DNA of 8,010 bases from Ktedonobacterales bacterium (GCA_025928125.1 JAICKD010000112.1:1-8010), one strand, 5' to 3'. Shown: positions 1 through 6,182, counted from the stretch's first letter. Numbers and translations are program-made. Notes: generated by a model from the sequence alone, not told the origin.

Positions 1-252
1 AGCGATGAGTCGCGCCTGATCGCCGAGGGCATCGAGGCGCGCGTGCCGTACAAAGGCGCGCTCTCGAACGTCATCTTCCAGCTGGTCGGCGGGCTGCGTC
101 AGGCGATGGGCTACGTTGGCGCGGAGGATATCGAGGCGCTCAAGACGCGCGCCCGCTTCATCCGCATGACTGGCGCGGGCCTGCGCGAGAGCCACCCACA
201 CGACGTGATGGTGACCAAAGAGGCGCCCAACTACGGCACAGGCCGCCGCTAG
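1..252 (+). CDS. guaB: IMP dehydrogenase, C-terminal part (5' truncated by window edge)
   Basis: This is the last 83 residues of inosine-5'-monophosphate dehydrogenase, which oxidises IMP to XMP with NAD+ in the committed step of cytosolic GMP synthesis. The frame is open from base 1 and ends at TAG 250-252. The visible part contains the family's C-terminal landmarks in order: EGIEARVPYKG just after where the mobile catalytic flap would lie, a GGLRQAMGY segment, then TGAGLRESHPHDV and TKEAPNY close to the end. The Glu-Ser-His segment near the C-terminus belongs to the conserved region that helps form the potassium site in the tetramer. The catalytic cysteine loop and any CBS domains lie upstream and cannot be assessed. 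The formyltransferase gene begins 14 bp after the stop, so the two are probably co-transcribed. Confidence 0.96.
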   Translation, partial: SDESRLIAEGIEARVPYKGALSNVIFQLVGGLRQAMGYVGAEDIEALKTRARFIRMTGAGLRESHPHDVMVTKEAPNYGTGRR

Positions 253-266
253 GCGAGAGGGCTGCC

Positions 267-1208
267 ATGAACCATCAGGATGATGCGCATAGCTCCGCTC
301 CGTCGGCGGCTGTGCGTGTCGTCTTCTGCGGCATGACAGGCATGTTCTCGCTCGTGGTGCTGGATGGGTTGCTGCGGGCAGACGTGGAGGTGGTGGCGGT
401 GGCGCTCCCCGCGCTGCGCGGGCGGGCGGGTCAGCCGCCGCTCCTGCTTCCCCGGCGACCAATGGCGCGTGGGATCGTGCTGGCTGGCGGCGCGCCACGG
501 ACCATCCTCGACCTCGCCGCCGAGCGCGACATCCCGGTGTTAGAGCTGGGCGGCCGTGACATCCCCGACGCGCTGGCCGGACTCGACATCGACGCCATCG
601 CTGTCGCCTGCTTCTCGCGCAGGCTGCCCGCGTCATTGCTGCGGCTGCCCCGGCTCGGTAGCCTCAACGTTCACCCGTCGCTGCTCCCGGCGCACCGCGG
701 ACCCGACCCGCTCTTCTGGATTTTCCATGATGGCGACGAGACGGGCGGTGTCACCATTCACCTGATGGATGAAGGATTCGATACCGGCCCGATTGTTCTC
801 CAGGAAGAAGTGGCCCTATCCGACGGCATGACCGAGGCGGAACTGGACCGCGCTTGCGCCATCCGTGGTGGGTCGCTTCTGGCCGAGGCGCTAGCTGCGC
901 TCAATGCGGGAATGATCCAGCCGCAGCCGCAAGATGCCTCATACGCCAGCTACGAGTCGTGGCCCACCGAGGGCAACTACACCATCACGCCCGCATGGTC
1001 GGCGCGGCGTGCGTATCGTTTCATCCAGGGCATCGGCGGTCGTGGCGAGCCGATTCGCTTCGTGGCAGATGATGGCGCGATATTTGTGGTGCGCGCGGCG
1101 TTAGGCTACGATGCCGACGCGACCCTCAACGCGCCCTGGCGACTGGACGGCGACACCCTCACGGCGCAATGCTCGCCGGGCGTGCTGCGCTGCCAGATTG
1201 TGGTGTGA
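267..1208 (+). CDS. Methionyl-tRNA formyltransferase-like protein (Fmt family paralogue)
   Basis: This 313-residue protein has the layout and length of Fmt. An N-terminal 10-formyltetrahydrofolate-dependent formyltransferase fold spans about residues 16-212 and an Fmt-like C-terminal domain spans about 240-310. The catalytic triad expected for the family is present: Asn134 and His136 in SLNVHPSLLP, and Asp172 in EGFDTGPIVL. The SLLP signature is followed by AHRGPDPLFW, and canonical Fmt has a comparable RGxxPixw segment here. The N-terminal motif is unusual: canonical Fmt reads roughly FMGTPxFA, while this protein reads FCGMTGMF. That suggests a divergent Fmt or a paralogue acting on another amine. 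The ATG at 267 is preceded by AGAGG (256-260) at 6-nt spacing. It follows guaB and converges on ctaA. No def gene, the usual fmt neighbour, is visible. Formyltransferase chemistry is well supported; the acceptor (Met-tRNA or other) is not established. Confidence 0.8.
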   Translation: MNHQDDAHSSAPSAAVRVVFCGMTGMFSLVVLDGLLRADVEVVAVALPALRGRAGQPPLLLPRRPMARGIVLAGGAPRTILDLAAERDIPVLELGGRDIPDALAGLDIDAIAVACFSRRLPASLLRLPRLGSLNVHPSLLPAHRGPDPLFWIFHDGDETGGVTIHLMDEGFDTGPIVLQEEVALSDGMTEAELDRACAIRGGSLLAEALAALNAGMIQPQPQDASYASYESWPTEGNYTITPAWSARRAYRFIQGIGGRGEPIRFVADDGAIFVVRAALGYDADATLNAPWRLDGDTLTAQCSPGVLRCQIVV

Positions 1209-1217
1209 GCAAACTTA

Positions 1218-2282
1218 CTACCCGCGCTGGGCAGCCGCCGAAGGTGTGGCCGACTGCGCGGGTGTCGCCTCGACGTCCGGTGTGATGCGGGCCGACGCGG
1301 GCCGCGGCAGCGTTTGCAGGCAGACGTAGATGAGCGCGCCGAAGAGCAGCGCCACCAGCCCGGCATGGAGCAACTGGCTGTAGCGCGCCACGCTCGTCAG
1401 CGCCACGACGCCGCCCGCGAAGACCTGCGCGATCACCGCCAGCAGCGCATAGAAGCTGCCGCGATAGAGGTCAGGCCGACTGGCCCGGAGCGAGCGCGCC
1501 CAGACGAAGAGCCAGATCGTGCCTGCCAGCAGGACGAACGCCGCGACGCGATGGGTGAAGGCAATGCCCACGAAACCGCTGAAGCCGGGGAATAGCTGAC
1601 CGTTACAGGCAGGCCAGCCCGTGCAGGCAATCTCCGCGCCGCGCAGCCGCATGTACGCGCCGAGATAGCCGACGACGTAGGTGTAGAGCGCCAGCGCGAA
1701 GACCAAGATGCGGAAGCCAGGAACGACGGCCTGGTCGCGCAGGCGGTCCCAGCTACCTAGCTCGTAGATGATCAGCGCGGTCAGCAGCACGCTGCTAAAG
1801 AGGACGAGCGACGTGCCAAAGTGGATCGCCAGCAGCACCGGCGACGCGGGGAGCAGGACCAGCGCGGCGCCCAACCCGGCCTCGGCAAACAGCGCGACGA
1901 CCATCAGCGGCGCGAGGATGCGCAATTCCAGCCGCGCGCGCCAGAGCCAGAGCACGCCGAACGCCAGCGCGATCACCAGCACCGTGACGGCAGCCGTCGC
2001 CACCCGGTGGGTGAACTCGATGGCCGTCGAGATGGCGAACTCGGGGATGAATTGCCCGCGACAGAGCGGCCAGGAATCGCCGCAGCCGTGGCCGGAGCCG
2101 GTTGTCGTCACCAACGTGCCGAGCGCATAGACGACGAACATCGTCACCGCCGTCACCGCAGCCAACGGACGCACCGTCCGCGGCGTCACATAGCGATGCA
2201 ACTGTGGCGTCACATAGCGGTCCAGCGCGCTCCGTACACGGCTGAGGAAACTGACTTGCGGCGCGTCGGTGCTGCTCTGCAT
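1218..2282 (-). CDS. ctaA: Heme A synthase (COX15/CtaA family)
   Basis: This polytopic membrane enzyme oxidises the C8 methyl group of heme O to the formyl group of heme A, the cofactor of aa3-type cytochrome oxidases. About eight hydrophobic helices are visible, arranged as two similar four-helix halves. Numbered from the ATG at 2282 (354 residues), the first half has a Cys67/Cys74 pair in GCGDSWPLC, Glu89 and His92 in EFTHR, and His154 in AIHFG. The second half has Cys220/Cys226 in CTGWPAC, His244 in FTHR and His306 in LLHAG. The histidines are the expected heme ligands. The frame stays open to a TTG at 2366, but that codon lacks a Shine-Dalgarno sequence and lies inside a plausible -35 element. 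The ATG at 2282 has AAGG 11 nt upstream and is preferred. A Pro/Ala/Thr-rich tail ends the protein. The heme O synthase gene ctaB is not in the window. Confidence 0.94.
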   Translation of the reverse strand: MQSSTDAPQVSFLSRVRSALDRYVTPQLHRYVTPRTVRPLAAVTAVTMFVVYALGTLVTTTGSGHGCGDSWPLCRGQFIPEFAISTAIEFTHRVATAAVTVLVIALAFGVLWLWRARLELRILAPLMVVALFAEAGLGAALVLLPASPVLLAIHFGTSLVLFSSVLLTALIIYELGSWDRLRDQAVVPGFRILVFALALYTYVVGYLGAYMRLRGAEIACTGWPACNGQLFPGFSGFVGIAFTHRVAAFVLLAGTIWLFVWARSLRASRPDLYRGSFYALLAVIAQVFAGGVVALTSVARYSQLLHAGLVALLFGALIYVCLQTLPRPASARITPDVEATPAQSATPSAAAQRG

Positions 2283-2337
2283 ATCCTGGCTGACCTTTTT
2301 TCGTGCTACGTATCGTCGAGGTTCACGCTTCGCACAG

Positions 2338-2366
2338 AGGATACTGCAAATCACCACGCGCCGCAA
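2338..2366 (-). promoter_or_regulatory. Candidate sigma70-type promoter for ctaA
   Basis: On the minus strand TTGCGG (2366-2361) is separated by 17 bp from TATCCT (2343-2338). Predicted transcription would begin near 2331, about 49 nt before the preferred ctaA ATG. This fits a separate transcription unit for ctaA in the 117-bp gap after the ABC1 gene. Matches to consensus are moderate (3/6 and 4/6), so this is a candidate only. Confidence 0.4.
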
Positions 2367-2399
2367 CCGGCAGGCGGCATTGTCTCACTCACAGCAGTA

Positions 2400-4385
2400 T
2401 CACACGGTGCGGTCGCGCAGAACGGCGATCACGACGCGCATGATGAGAATGACGCTGGCGCAGAGGCCCAGGTAGCCAACGATCTGGAAGAGGCTGATCT
2501 CACTGTAGAAGATCGGGCCGCCCGACACGCCAAGCAGCATCGCGGATATCAGCCCAACCGCCGCGCCGAGAAATGCGAGAATTGCCCGGCTCGCTATCGT
2601 GGTGACGACCCGCTCGTCGCGCGCGTCCGCAAACAACCGCACCTTCAATGTCAGCGAGCCACGCTCAGCCACCTCGGTGATGCGATCTAGCCGTCGGGGC
2701 AGCCGCTTTAGCATAGGCAGCAGCGATTGCAGTTCATCATTGACCGAGCGCGCAAGGGCGGATGGCACGAGCGATTCGCTCATCCAGCGCGTCGCCAGCT
2801 TCTGCGCCTCCTCCATCAGCGGGAAGCCAGGCGCCAGGACACGCAAACTGCCTTCCAGCGCGACTGCCGCGCGAAAGACGGCGCCGACTTCCGGCGGAAA
2901 CGCGAGATTGTGATCCTGAAGCAGCCGCAACAGATGCATGAAGATACCCATATCCAGCGGCTCGCCCGGCTGCAACGACTGCGCCAGAAGCTGCCCCAGT
3001 TCGCGTTCCAGGAGTTCATCGTGAACCTCCGCATCGAGATCCACTTGCGGCCTGGCCAGCGCGAGCAAGGCGATACGCAGCTCGACGACATCGCGCCGTT
3101 GCAATGCAAAGAGCAGGTCACGCAGGGCGGTCTGCTCTAACTGGTCTATCCGTCCCACCGAGCCGAAGTCGAGCAGACCCAGTTGCTTATTGCGCAGGAC
3201 GAAGACGTTGCCAGGATGGAGGTCGGCATGGAAGACACCTGAGCGCATGATTTGCCGCGCCACCGCATCCAGCAACTCACGGGCGAGCGCAATCGGCTCC
3301 AGGCCAAGCTCCTCCATCAGCGGGGCGGCGTCGCGAATGCTGGCGCCGTCGAGCCACTCGATCACCAGCACCCGGCGCGTCGAAAGCTGCTCATACACGC
3401 TGGGAATATGCACCGTCTCCGACTGACCTAGCGCGGCTGTCACCACGCGCATATTGCGCGCTTCGATGCGAAAGTCCATCTCCTCACGCAGGGCCACAGC
3501 GAAACCGTCCGCCAGATCGACCACGCGCGTTGAGCGTCCCCAGGTGGTACTCGATTCGACGAGCCGCGCCAGCCGCTTGAGGATGTCCAGATCGCGCTCC
3601 ACCAGCGGAGCGATATCTGGCCGCTGCACTTTGACGGCAACCTGCTCGCCCGTGGGCAGCCGCGCGCGATACACCTGGGCGATGGACGCGGCGGCCACCG
3701 GCTCAGACTCGAATGACGCGAAGACCTCTGTGGAGGGCGCGCCAAGCTCGGCGACGATCAACGCCTCGATGGCGTCCTGTGGCGCGGGCGGCACATTATC
3801 CTGCAAGCCGCTCAATTCGGCGATCACGTCCTCGGGTAGCAAGTCGTCGCGTGTCGAAAGCACCTGTCCCAGTTTGACAAAAACGCCGCCAGCCTCCACC
3901 AGGGCATCACGGAGGTTACGCGCCTGGATGGAGGCGGAGGACTCCAATCCGGCTTCTGGGCGCGGGCGGCGACGTTGGAGGGCGGTAGCGAGGCCATGCC
4001 GGGCGGCAATCCAGGTGATTTGTGAGTAGCGCCGTTCGCGCTCGTACCATCGCCGGATCGCGCGAATTGGGTGCGGTACGCGGGTCAGCCGACCCTCGAC
4101 CCGTATCAGTGGGCCAGGCTCTACGAGCAGTTCCAGCAGGGCGGAAAGGCCCATCGAGATGAGTAGCGACGGGAGCAGGATGATGAGGAGAAAGAAGAGT
4201 GGATAGGGCAGGGGATTCTGCGGCGCGACAGCGAGCGCGAGGATGGCGGCGGCGCCGACGCCAAGCACTGAGGCGACCAAGCCGCGCCCCCATGATTGCC
4301 GGATGCCCAGTAGCCGCCCACCGAACCATGCCAGCGCGGCGATGAGCGCGGCGGCTATCAACACTTTCACGAGTAGATCGAGCAC
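2400..4385 (-). CDS. UbiB/AarF-family ABC1 atypical kinase-like membrane protein
   Basis: This 661-residue member of the ABC1/UbiB/ADCK family has an atypical kinase-like ATP-binding fold and is linked in other organisms to quinone synthesis or quinone/lipid handling at the membrane. Family signatures appear in order: KLGQ (K171-Q174, the KxGQ helix), the Ala-rich loop AAASIAQV (231-238), Lys252 in VAVKVQRP, DFRIEARN (304-311), HADLHPGN (386-393) and DFG (406-408). Two hydrophobic helices close the C-terminus (about 599-621 and 630-657), as is usual. The N-terminus adds about 100 residues with three hydrophobic segments (about 4-22, 34-54, 61-88), which is longer than typical bacterial UbiB. 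The start is GTG at 4385, chosen because GGAGG (4397-4393) sits 7 nt upstream and the membrane segment begins at once. It lies 64 nt after rimM on the same strand. The exact substrate is unknown; in a menaquinone organism a strict ubiquinone role would not apply. Confidence 0.92.
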   Translation of the reverse strand: MLDLLVKVLIAAALIAALAWFGGRLLGIRQSWGRGLVASVLGVGAAAILALAVAPQNPLPYPLFFLLIILLPSLLISMGLSALLELLVEPGPLIRVEGRLTRVPHPIRAIRRWYERERRYSQITWIAARHGLATALQRRRPRPEAGLESSASIQARNLRDALVEAGGVFVKLGQVLSTRDDLLPEDVIAELSGLQDNVPPAPQDAIEALIVAELGAPSTEVFASFESEPVAAASIAQVYRARLPTGEQVAVKVQRPDIAPLVERDLDILKRLARLVESSTTWGRSTRVVDLADGFAVALREEMDFRIEARNMRVVTAALGQSETVHIPSVYEQLSTRRVLVIEWLDGASIRDAAPLMEELGLEPIALARELLDAVARQIMRSGVFHADLHPGNVFVLRNKQLGLLDFGSVGRIDQLEQTALRDLLFALQRRDVVELRIALLALARPQVDLDAEVHDELLERELGQLLAQSLQPGEPLDMGIFMHLLRLLQDHNLAFPPEVGAVFRAAVALEGSLRVLAPGFPLMEEAQKLATRWMSESLVPSALARSVNDELQSLLPMLKRLPRRLDRITEVAERGSLTLKVRLFADARDERVVTTIASRAILAFLGAAVGLISAMLLGVSGGPIFYSEISLFQIVGYLGLCASVILIMRVVIAVLRDRTV

Positions 4386-4427
4386 TACCGGGCCTCCAGA
4401 CCTCACCGGGGCAATCGAGTACAGTGA

Positions 4428-4448
4428 AGACTTATCCCCTGATAGTCT
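4428..4448 (-). other. Hairpin between rimM and the ABC1 gene
   Basis: On the minus strand AGACTATC is followed by the loop AGGG and then GATAAGTCT. This gives an 8-bp stem with one bulged A, just after the rimM stop. No T-tract follows, so it is not a convincing intrinsic terminator. It could be an mRNA-stability or processing structure, or chance. Confidence 0.25.
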
Positions 4449-4449
4449 G

Positions 4450-5142
4450 TTACGAGTCGCGCGAGTTCGTGGTATCAGTGACGGAGGTGTCGTCCGCTGG
4501 CACAAGCTCGTCGGGGTTGCTGGAGTCGGCGGCGTTTTCGCTCTGGTCGTCGAAGAGGCCGGGGATGGGATCAACCCGCAGCACGCCACCAGGGATATCC
4601 AGTTCGCGGATGAATTCGCGCACCGCCGGGAGCAGCACGTCGCGTCCGCCCGGTGTGGCGCGGACGACGAAGAGATCGTTGCCACTGCCGGTGATGAAGT
4701 CGACGACCTCACCCAGCGGCTGGCCGTTGACATGAACGACCTTCAGGCCAACGACATCGTGCAGGTAGAACTGATCCTCGATGAGGGGCATGCGCTCGGC
4801 CTCGGGAATCCAGAGCGTGAGGCCGCGCAGGCGTTGGGCGGCGGTCGCGTCGTCTACGCCGTCGAGCTTGAGGAGGACGATCCGCTGATGCTGCCGGGCG
4901 CTTTGCACGGCGCGTGGCGCGCGCGCATCGCCCAGGTAGAGGGTCGGCGTCCGCGCGAAACGGTCGGGGAAATCGGTCTGTGGGAGAACTTTTACCTCGC
5001 CGCGAATGCCAAACGCGCCGACGATCTCGCCGACAGCGATCCATGCCGTATCGGGCGCAGCAGGCGCGCCGGGTGACGCATGCGCGGCGCTGTCGCCAAT
5101 CTCGCTATTCCTGTGGGGTCTGCGGGGATGGTTCGTTTTCAT
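4450..5142 (-). CDS. rimM: 16S rRNA processing / 30S maturation factor RimM
   Basis: RimM assists late 30S assembly and 16S rRNA maturation by acting around ribosomal protein S19 and the 30S head. The 230-residue product has the N-terminal RimM beta-barrel at about residues 34-115 (AVGEIVGAFGIRGEVKV, then TDFPDRF) and a C-terminal PRC-barrel at about 122-198 (DQFYLHDVVGLKV, GEVVDFITGSGNDLFVV, LLPAVREFI). The family is usually about 170 residues. Here a roughly 33-residue non-conserved N-terminal leader precedes the barrel, and an acidic Ser/Asp/Thr-rich tail follows from about residue 198. The ATG at 5142 has GGAG 4 nt upstream and no other Met or Val/Leu start lies before the conserved barrel, so it is used although it overlaps the end of khpA by 38 nt. 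Its place after rpsP and khpA is the normal one, but the usual downstream trmD is absent. Confidence 0.94.
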   Translation of the reverse strand: MKTNHPRRPHRNSEIGDSAAHASPGAPAAPDTAWIAVGEIVGAFGIRGEVKVLPQTDFPDRFARTPTLYLGDARAPRAVQSARQHQRIVLLKLDGVDDATAAQRLRGLTLWIPEAERMPLIEDQFYLHDVVGLKVVHVNGQPLGEVVDFITGSGNDLFVVRATPGGRDVLLPAVREFIRELDIPGGVLRVDPIPGLFDDQSENAADSSNPDELVPADDTSVTDTTNSRDS

Positions 5143-5371
5143 CGATCTCCAGCCCGATATGCTGCTTGCCTTCCAGCATCGCCGCCGTGCGCATCAGCGT
5201 GCGCATCGCCCGCGCGACGCGCCCCTGACGGCCAATCACCTTGCCCAGGTCTTCGCCGCTGACACGCAGCCCCAGCACGGTCGCATAGCGATCATCGCGG
5301 ATGATACGCACCTGCACCGCATCGGGATCATCGACGAGATTGCGCGCGAGAAATTCAATCAGCCCCTGCAT
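5105..5371 (-). CDS. khpA: KH-domain RNA-binding protein KhpA (YlqC family)
   Basis: This is a small single-KH-domain RNA-binding protein (88 residues), which in Gram-positive bacteria pairs with KhpB/Jag and affects mRNA and sRNA metabolism and cell-envelope growth. The KH core is clear: the helix and strand LIEFLARNLVDDPDAVQVRI, then VSGEDLGKVIGRQGRVARAM with the GxxG nucleic-acid loop G47-R-Q-G50. A short Glu/Pro-rich tail ends the protein. The length is close to the family's usual 75-85 residues. The ATG at 5371 has AGGAAG 10 nt upstream. It lies 101 nt after rpsP, and its last 38 nt overlap the start of rimM in another frame, which suggests translational coupling. Confidence 0.93.
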   Translation of the reverse strand: MQGLIEFLARNLVDDPDAVQVRIIRDDRYATVLGLRVSGEDLGKVIGRQGRVARAMRTLMRTAAMLEGKQHIGLEIDENEPSPQTPQE

Positions 5372-5429
5372 CGTGGTATCGCTTCCTGTGTAGCCAGATG
5401 GGATGCATCACGCGCGTCACCGCATCACA

Positions 5430-5457
5430 TCCAGCGCATTCATCGTGTCCAGCGCAT
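5430..5457. repeat. Two copies of TCCAGCGCAT in the rpsP-khpA gap
   Basis: A perfect 10-bp direct repeat (5430-5439 and 5448-5457, 18 bp apart) lies in the 101-bp spacer between rpsP and khpA. Neighbouring bases are also partly repetitive (several CGCATC/GCATCA motifs). No terminator-like hairpin with a T-tract is visible in this spacer, so read-through from rpsP is expected. Confidence 0.4.
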
Positions 5458-5472
5458 CCGAGGCGGACCTGG

Positions 5473-5805
5473 CTAGCTGCTGGCCTTGGCTGGCTGTGCG
5501 GCCTTTTTCGCGGCGGCGGCCTTCTTCACCGCCGACTTCGCCATCGTCTCCTCGCGGGAGGGACGTGGGATGATGCCGCTGCGAATCAGCAGCGAGACCA
5601 CGGAGTCGGTCGGCTGCGCGCCAACGCCAAGCCAGTGCTTCGCGCGGTCGGCGTCGATGTTGATCGTGGATGGCTCGGTGCGCGGGTTGTACCAGCCAAT
5701 GTTTTCGATGATGCGGCCATCTCGTGGCGAGCGGGCATCGGCAACGACGACGCGATAGGTTGGCGCGCCCTTCATGCCCATGCGCATAAGACGAATCTTG
5801 ACCAT
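5473..5805 (-). CDS. rpsP: Small ribosomal subunit protein bS16
   Basis: bS16 binds 16S rRNA and stabilises the 5' domain and platform of the 30S subunit. The N-terminal core (residues 1-82) matches the family throughout: MVKIRLMRMGMKGAPTYRVV, VADARSPRDGRIIENIGWYNP, then DADRAKHWLGVGAQPTDSV and LLIRSGII. Residues 83-110 form a basic Ala/Lys-rich extension beyond the usual core of about 80-90 residues; such disordered rRNA-binding tails are common in GC-rich bacteria. The ATG at 5805 opens directly on the conserved MVKIRL. AAGGG lies 12 nt upstream, a somewhat long spacing. It is the first gene of a probable rpsP-khpA-rimM-ABC1 operon, transcribed away from infB. Confidence 0.97.
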   Translation of the reverse strand: MVKIRLMRMGMKGAPTYRVVVADARSPRDGRIIENIGWYNPRTEPSTINIDADRAKHWLGVGAQPTDSVVSLLIRSGIIPRPSREETMAKSAVKKAAAAKKAAQPAKASS

Positions 5806-5824
5806 GTCTCAGGCAATCCCTTCG

Positions 5825-5843
5825 CAGATACTTCTCAGATACT
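5825..5843. repeat. CAGATACT direct repeat, 11-bp period, in rpsP leader
   Basis: CAGATACT occurs at 5825-5832 and again at 5836-5843, separated by TTC, ending 20 bp upstream of the rpsP start codon. The one-helical-turn spacing would suit a DNA-binding regulator, or the repeat may act in the RNA near the ribosome-binding site. Confidence 0.45.
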
Positions 5844-5907
5844 CAGTGGATATGTTGTTCGATCTATGTTCACACGCGGCAGACGCCCGAGGCGTATCGC
5901 GATGTCG

Positions 5908-5926
5908 AACGCACAGAAACGCACAG
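5908..5926. repeat. AACGCACAG direct repeat, 10-bp period, in rpsP leader
   Basis: AACGCACAG is found at 5908-5916 and 5918-5926, separated by a single A. It lies about 40-55 bp downstream of the predicted rpsP transcription start and so within the untranslated leader. Function unknown. Confidence 0.45.
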
Positions 5927-5970
5927 GTACGTGGATGCTACGGCCCATGCTTGCACGCAAAGGCCTCCCC

Positions 5971-6000
5971 AGCATATCATGCGCCGGGCGCGGCTGTCAA
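5971..6000 (-). promoter_or_regulatory. Candidate sigma70-type promoter for the rpsP operon
   Basis: On the minus strand a consensus TTGACA (6000-5995) is followed by an 18-bp spacer and TATGCT (5976-5971). Predicted initiation near 5964 gives rpsP a leader of roughly 160 nt. The perfect -35 makes this the best minus-strand promoter candidate in the intergenic region. Confidence 0.55.
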
Positions 6001-6080
6001 CGCGGCCAACCGATGGCATGGCAGGGCGTCAACCCTGACGGCAACGGCGCTAGAGCGGGGTCAGCACGGTGGTCGCACGC

Positions 6081-6109
6081 TTGACAGAAGCGCGATTCTG
6101 TGTCATGCT
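6081..6109 (+). promoter_or_regulatory. Candidate sigma70-type promoter toward infB
   Basis: A consensus TTGACA (6081-6086) is followed by a 17-bp spacer and CATGCT (6104-6109). The predicted start is near 6116, directly before a Shine-Dalgarno-like GGGGAGAG (6119-6126). The -10 matches consensus in only 3 of 6 bases. The transcript would run about 270 nt before reaching the intrinsic terminator in front of infB. Confidence 0.5.
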
Positions 6110-6133
6110 ACTCAGGTTGGGGAGAGTGATCTT

Positions 6134-6166
6134 ATGCCCTGCGCGACGAGCGTGGCACGCGAATGA
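6134..6166 (+). CDS. Possible 10-residue leader peptide
   Basis: ATG at 6134 opens a 10-codon frame, MPCATSVARE, ending at TGA 6164-6166. GGGGAGAG (6119-6126) lies 7 nt upstream, a good ribosome-binding site just downstream of a candidate promoter. The stop overlaps an ATG (6163-6165) that opens a 7-codon frame, whose stop in turn overlaps an ATG at 6183 opening a 26-codon frame to 6263. No homologue is recognised, and frames this short arise often by chance. Confidence 0.25.
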   Translation: MPCATSVARE

Positions 6167-6182
6167 CATCGCGAATGACATC
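6159..6182. repeat. Perfect 12-bp tandem repeat GCGAATGACATC x2
   Basis: GCGAATGACATC occurs at 6159-6170 and 6171-6182 without a gap, followed by a partial third copy ATGAC (6183-6187). It lies between the plus-strand promoter candidate and the infB terminator. The repeat itself creates the overlapping ATGA stop-start motifs of the small frames here. Confidence 0.6.

Noticed and set aside
2283..2366. TTG start at 2366 giving CtaA 28 more residues
   Set aside because: It has no ribosome-binding site, overlaps the -35 of a candidate promoter, and the extra residues are not membrane or family sequence.
1821..2690. Plus-strand 289-codon open frame opposite ctaA
   Set aside because: His/Arg/Gln-rich translation typical of antisense to a GC-rich gene; it spans the ctaA start, the gap and the end of the ABC1 gene without any domain.
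4386..4733. Upstream extension of the ABC1 reading frame by 116 codons
   Set aside because: It overlaps rimM in another frame and is Ser/Arg/Pro-rich with no family similarity; the GTG at 4385 has an ideal GGAGG and begins the membrane segment.
4243..5076. Plus-strand 277-codon open frame opposite rimM and the ABC1 start
   Set aside because: It is the antisense shadow of two well-supported genes, with no recognisable motif.
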